From: Fremontodendron californicum
Taxonomy: Eukaryota; Streptophyta; Magnoliopsida; Malvales; Malvaceae
Reading direction: 5' to 3'
Assembly (NCBI GenBank): GCA_030761205.1
Contig: JAULJL010000001.1
Span: 43,193,645-43,257,644 of the forward strand
Length of the DNA stretch: 64,000 nucleotides
The notes below the pieces were generated by a model. It ran no database searches. It saw nothing but the letters and a program-made list of their open reading frames with translations, and was not told the origin of the DNA. Made by a program: the position numbers and the translations under genes. Of this stretch, positions 59,515-64,000 are shown piece after piece. How positions within the stretch are numbered: the stretch's first letter is position 1; each line of letters begins with the position of its first letter.

Positions 59515-62500
59515 TTAGGTGAAGGATTTAACTGCAGAAGAGATAGTCACCAAACTTGAGAGGAGGCCAACAATGACAGCACTGTTATATGTGGTTGGCT
59601 CTGCTTGCATTGAGTTGTTCCTGGAATCAATGTATGTTTCATTTAAGAAAGGCCCGCCCACAAGAGCTCCAACAGCTACATTAGGATTGGGTTTAGTTGA
59701 ATCAAGCCACTTGAAGCCATCAGTGCAACCAGTAGTTGCATCAGCTGGAATTGAAGCTCCTCTATGATGCACGTATTGTGGGTATTTATCCCCATACCCC
59801 ACAAGAAAGCTCATTTTCGAGGGGTTACTGCCCAAGACATAATCAGCCTGGAAAAAAAACATTATTAAGTGGGAATGAGACTTTAAGAGGAATATTTCAA
59901 ATCTTTAGCTGCATCTTTTTATGCAACATATTTGTCATACAACGTAAACAGCATACCTGTGATTTGGCAAACTTTCTAAGATCTGATGGTTTGAATGAAT
60001 TGTCACCACAGGTTAGCTTTGCAGTCTGTGACGTTAGCATGTAATCACTGTAAAGAGCAGCTAAAAATGCAGAAGCAACAGGATGTTGCAGAGCATTCCA
60101 TTCACTGACCCATATAAGACCACCTGCAGCAGAAATATTATACTGGTAAACAAAAGAGATCCCAAGAATCAGAGCTAATTCAGTTTGCAAGTGGCTTTAT
60201 TGACCTGGCAGTAATATTTACAGTCCAAAATTAAGATATGAATTTGGTAAACTAGATATATCGGGGTATCTAATCTCAAGACAACTTTTATTGCTTAAAT
60301 CTCTCATGTTCTCTTTCCGACTTTCTAGATGTATCAACATGCAGCTTAAGGAATACGGATTTGTGACTTGAAGGGTGAGCATCAATTACTAAGTTGATTT
60401 ATTAGTCTAAAATCTTTTGATTTGATAAGGAACTTTCTTTGGACCTTTTCCTTTTGTTGAACTCAAGATCTACATGGCACAAATATGCATCCAAGTCACT
60501 TAGCTTTGAAGAAGACATTACCGTCAGTTCTGCTGGATGTGGCAGAGGGAGACTTTGGTAGAAGGCCACACATAACATCCTCAGCAGACTTCCTATAGCT
60601 TTCAAGGCCAGAATTCTCAGAGGCACCTTTGGCACCAAACAAGCTTAACCTAGAAAGCAAAACCTGCATAGATGTAGCATAATCAGCCGCTAAGTTTGAA
60701 AAAAGAAAAACAGAATAATACTATGCAAAATTTCTGGTTCTAATGATATCTATTCAGAGCAAATTAAAATGAAGCAGAGACAAGCCAAGATGCTCAATCT
60801 GAGAAAAGAGGTCAGATATCCTACAATAGCTGCATTCAGGTTAGGCTGGTTAGCAAAAAACAATTAAAACTGAAACAGTGTAGTCATCATGCTCATGTCA
60901 TAACACAACAAAGTGGTGCATTAATAGGTGGAAAAATTAAATTCATGAATACAACATTGTTTTTTGAATTTCTCTTGGCCATGTAGCCCGCATGGTCCAT
61001 TATTCTGCTAAACATCAACAAAAATGTGAATAAATATAAAGAGAGTTACTTTCCTTCAAATATTCCTCAAACTAAATGCTTTGAGGTTAAAGAAATGCTG
61101 ACAAATTAACCTTACAAAGAAGCTCTCTAATTTTGCATCTTTACAAATGAAAAATGATCCATGGAGTTCAAACAAGCTGTGCTGGAAATGAACTACCTAT
61201 TTTCTCAAAAACTCACCAAATGTGCATAAACTTTGAGAACTTGGGCTTTCTTATATCATCACAATGCTTGAGACGTGTCTATGTCTATAACATGAAGGTA
61301 ACAGAAAAACAAGAGTCTAGCGTCTTGCTTCAAATTCCTCTGAGAAAGAGAACCTTACCTGGGTTCCTGCAAGTTTATTATCCCAGCTAAACCAGGTTGG
61401 ACTTCCCCAATCAGCAAACTCTTCCCCATTTTCACCAGTCACATATTCAAGGTATGATTGGTCGCCTGTTGCATGATAGAGCCAGCTTGCAGCCCATAAG
61501 AGCTCATCTCCATATCCTGTTGAGTTGTAATATGTTGCAACTTCTGGGATGTTCTCACTGTAAGAACCTCTATGTTTGTCTGCAAAAGTAAAAAGTTGCT
61601 TGGCATGCTTAAGAAGCATGCTTGAATATGTGGAGTCAGCTGTTTTAAACACCAGAGAGGCTGAAGCCATAGCAGCAGCAGTTTCTGCTGCAACCTCTGT
61701 CCCTGGAACAGATGTGTTCACCTGTGTGAGAGGCCTCTTCTCTTTCATGTCCTCAGGCCTTTCCCAACATTTATGATCTGCTTCAGGGTCACCCACCTGC
61801 CTCAGTGTTGGAAGTAAAAAAAGTAAAAGTTAAGATATAATTCAGAGGTTTTTTTTTCTTCTTTAAGGATTGTGCAATTATCAATTAGGTCACACCATCT
61901 TAGATTCCAAATCGAGTATGGTTTGCAATACAACTGCAGAAGTGGCACAAGGTTTCTCACTTTGTAATATGAGACTATGAACAATACCATGCTCATTATG
62001 ACAATGTAATTCATCTCGACAACATCAGAAATACCATGCCATAAGTTAGAGGCTAGATCTAAAACCTTTGGTCAAAGCCCCTAGCCATTTGGATAGCAGA
62101 ATATAAATTTCTAAGGCAAGATGAAGAAAACAAAAACAATTTAAATTCACTTGCACAATCTCACATGTACATATACACTCAATCCAAAAAAAATAGATGG
62201 CGGTTAAAGACAATGATAACCTGAATATAGAGCACGTTCTCAGAAGGATGAGCATTTACAAGGAAATCAGTTATCCACTTGAGAGATTCTTGAGCAGGTT
62301 CCAGTTGATTCACTGCCTCCATCTGATCTCCATACTCAAGGATAGCCCATGATAACACTGTACCAGTAAATGCCAATGGAAAACCAAATTTCATGTGATC
62401 CCCAGCATCATACATCCCCTTGGAAAGATCCAACTTCGCTTCACTCCCATCCTTAAGCCCCGAATCTCCTCTCCATGATATCTTATTATCCACTAACTTA

Positions 62501-63042
62501 CCAGCTATGACAACAAACAACCAACAACCCCACCTCAGAATATAATATTTACCAAAAAAAAGAACCACGTTAAAGCAGTAGAAGAATTGCTAATAATATC
62601 ATATCATTAAATTTCATAATTAAAGGTTAATCAATAATAAGATTTAATGAAGATACTATTTGTTTTAAGTAACTAAATTAAAACTAAACATCAATCTACT
62701 TCAAATCTGGGTCCATATGTTAAAGGGTATCCTCAGAGGAAGCAAATTTCGAACAAAGAGAACAAGTTCATACGTAAGCAGAGTAACAAATATAGAGTGA
62801 ATGAGAGTAAAAAAGAAAAAGGTACATTTTTGAACGTCAAAGAATTGCATTGCGATTTTGAGAGCATCAGCATACTTCTTGTCAATGGCGCCTGGAGGAC
62901 CTGGAACGGGAGCGGGCTTATTATCATTTGCGTGATCGATTTTCTTCTTGATTGTATAAACAACGGCTCCCACAACCAGAGCCAATATTACTATCGCCAG
63001 AAACCACCCCCAACATCCTCTCGACTTTGATTCTTTCCCCAT
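59515..63042 (-). CDS. Endo-1,4-beta-glucanase, glycoside hydrolase family 9, class B
   Basis: Cleaves beta-1,4-glucan chains in the wall. Minus-strand exons: 63042-62826, 62504-62221, 61796-61359, 60663-60522, 60123-59957 and 59847-59515, all GT-AG and in phase, giving 526 residues, close to the Arabidopsis GH9B5/GH9B7 lengths. The N-terminus has charged residues, then a hydrophobic stretch at about 12-29 (FLAIVILALVVGAVVY), then KKKIDH; this could be an uncleaved anchor or a signal peptide. Catalytic features present: YDAGDHMKF with D105 and D108 (likely base D108), the VHHRGASIP histidine block at 442-450, and the C-terminal EPTTYNSA motif with likely acid E499. N-glycosylation sequons are N485 and N493. 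There is no CBM49 extension, so class B rather than C. No defect seen. Other frames over the exons are shadows. Confidence 0.95.
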
Positions 63043-64000
63043 TCTTTTGTCACTTCAAAATCCCCAAAAAGAAAAAATCTTGAACCTAAAATCTAGATTA
63101 AAACAAGCGCATTGGACAATGGGATATGTTAAAGAGAAATGGAGGGTTTAAAACTGGTTCAATGTGCAAAGGGAACCAAAAAAAGAGAAGAATATGGGGG
63201 TTCTCCTGGGGGAAAAAGATATACGTAGAGCTGAATGGGTTTGAAAGAACTATTGTGAGGGAAATGTGGTTAAAACAGAGCTGATTAGTTAAAGAGAAGC
63301 TAATTAAGGAAAAGGGTCGCTGGATCATCTGGTGACGAGTCAGAAAAAGATTGGTCCTCATCAGATTCATAAATTTGTTTTTTTGTTTTCTTTTTGGCCA
63401 AGAGATTCATAAATTTGTTTAATTGGTGACTCGAAGACAGAGGAGACACCGACACAGAAATTCAAGCGGGATATCATATAATAATATATAATTTTCTGTT
63501 TTCTTCATGTATTCATGACGGATATGCCCCTTAGTTTTGGTCGGGCGAGATTCGAGCATGCAAGAAAGAAAGGGAACCAAATCAACCGATATTTAGTGCG
63601 TCCAACTGTCCAAACTTCAAGGTTAGGCTTAGCCGTTGCTTTTGATGAACTGGCTGGCTATCTGGATAATTGGTGTGCGAGAGCGAGAAAGACTGTTGAT
63701 CTTGTTTTAACTGTGATTAGGTAAAGTGGGTTAAGCGGTTTCCGTCAGTGGCTGAATTGGGCCTTTCACGAGTCAGTGTTCCGTCATGTTCTAGATGAAG
63801 TGTCCATGTCATCTTCTGGGCCGAGGGGACAGCGGTTCTCTTGGGCCGAAGATCCTTCTCTGTTGTCCTTGTCTTTACGTATTTTTTTCACCAAGACTGA
63901 AAAAAACATATATATATATATATATATATATACAAATATATATATTATATTTTGGTAAAAATTTGGTTTTTTTTTTTTTTTTTTGTGATTCCAATCTTGA
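63043..64000. other. 5' flank of the GH9 gene; no other gene recognised
   Basis: Contains the GH9 leader and promoter on the minus strand; I could not settle on one TATA box. From about 63515 to 63860 the sequence is less AT-rich and has an open frame on + (63515-63724) with no recognisable product. A (TA)n tract lies at about 63909-63932 and a poly-T tract at about 63967-63984. Confidence 0.45.

Noticed and set aside
63515..63724. Plus-strand 69-codon frame near the right end
   Set aside because: Product resembles no family I know, with no TATA or splice context to support it.

Overview
The window looks like nuclear DNA of a flowering plant, most likely a core eudicot. It is strongly AT-rich, genes are split by GT-AG introns, intergenic stretches are long and full of transposons and (TA)n microsatellites, and all four recognisable genes belong to plant-specific families or subfamilies. 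A rosid, perhaps Malvales-like, source would fit, but I cannot fix the species by eye.

Host genes are sparse. (1) An intronless SAUR gene of the SAUR52/53 type lies on + at 15615-16067. (2) A five-coding-exon filament-like plant protein gene (FPP, DUF869 coiled-coil; 1,099 aa by my splice model) lies on + at 34211-38598, with a non-coding leader exon and a leader intron of about 1.55 kb. (3) A second intronless SAUR of the SAUR50/51/54 type lies on - at 52206-52520. (4) A six-exon GH9 class B endo-1,4-beta-glucanase gene (526 aa by my model) lies on - at 59515-63042. From memory, the same set (SAUR54, FPP4, SAUR53 and, further off, GH9B5) sits together on Arabidopsis chromosome 1, so this looks like a conserved block expanded by transposons.

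Mobile DNA explains much of the rest. The main item is a complete Mutator-like element (MULE) at 43575-49265 between the FPP and second SAUR genes. It has a perfect 10-bp target duplication, inverted arms of about 0.8 kb that each carry four small palindromes, a nine-copy 97/98-bp tandem array with alternating unit types just upstream of the transposase, and a transposase whose reading frame is open across one intron and keeps its DDE, SWIM and CCHC residues. Three hAT-like foldback elements (2645-3141, 4323-5207, 6028-6529) crowd the left end, and a fourth (31645-31902) belongs to a family also found inside the MULE. Further items are nine copies of a roughly 180-bp AT-rich MITE, three copies of a larger foldback family, a CpG-rich foldback element, a 5'-truncated LINE with a candidate target duplication, and a probable solo LTR.

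Two non-coding or uncertain signals also deserve attention: five ACGTG cores in 117 bp (28055-28171), far from any recognised gene, and a small minus-strand reading frame (57151-57480) ending near a CLE-peptide-like motif. I found no convincing tRNA, rRNA or miRNA gene. Splice sites were read by eye from consensus and from family conservation.
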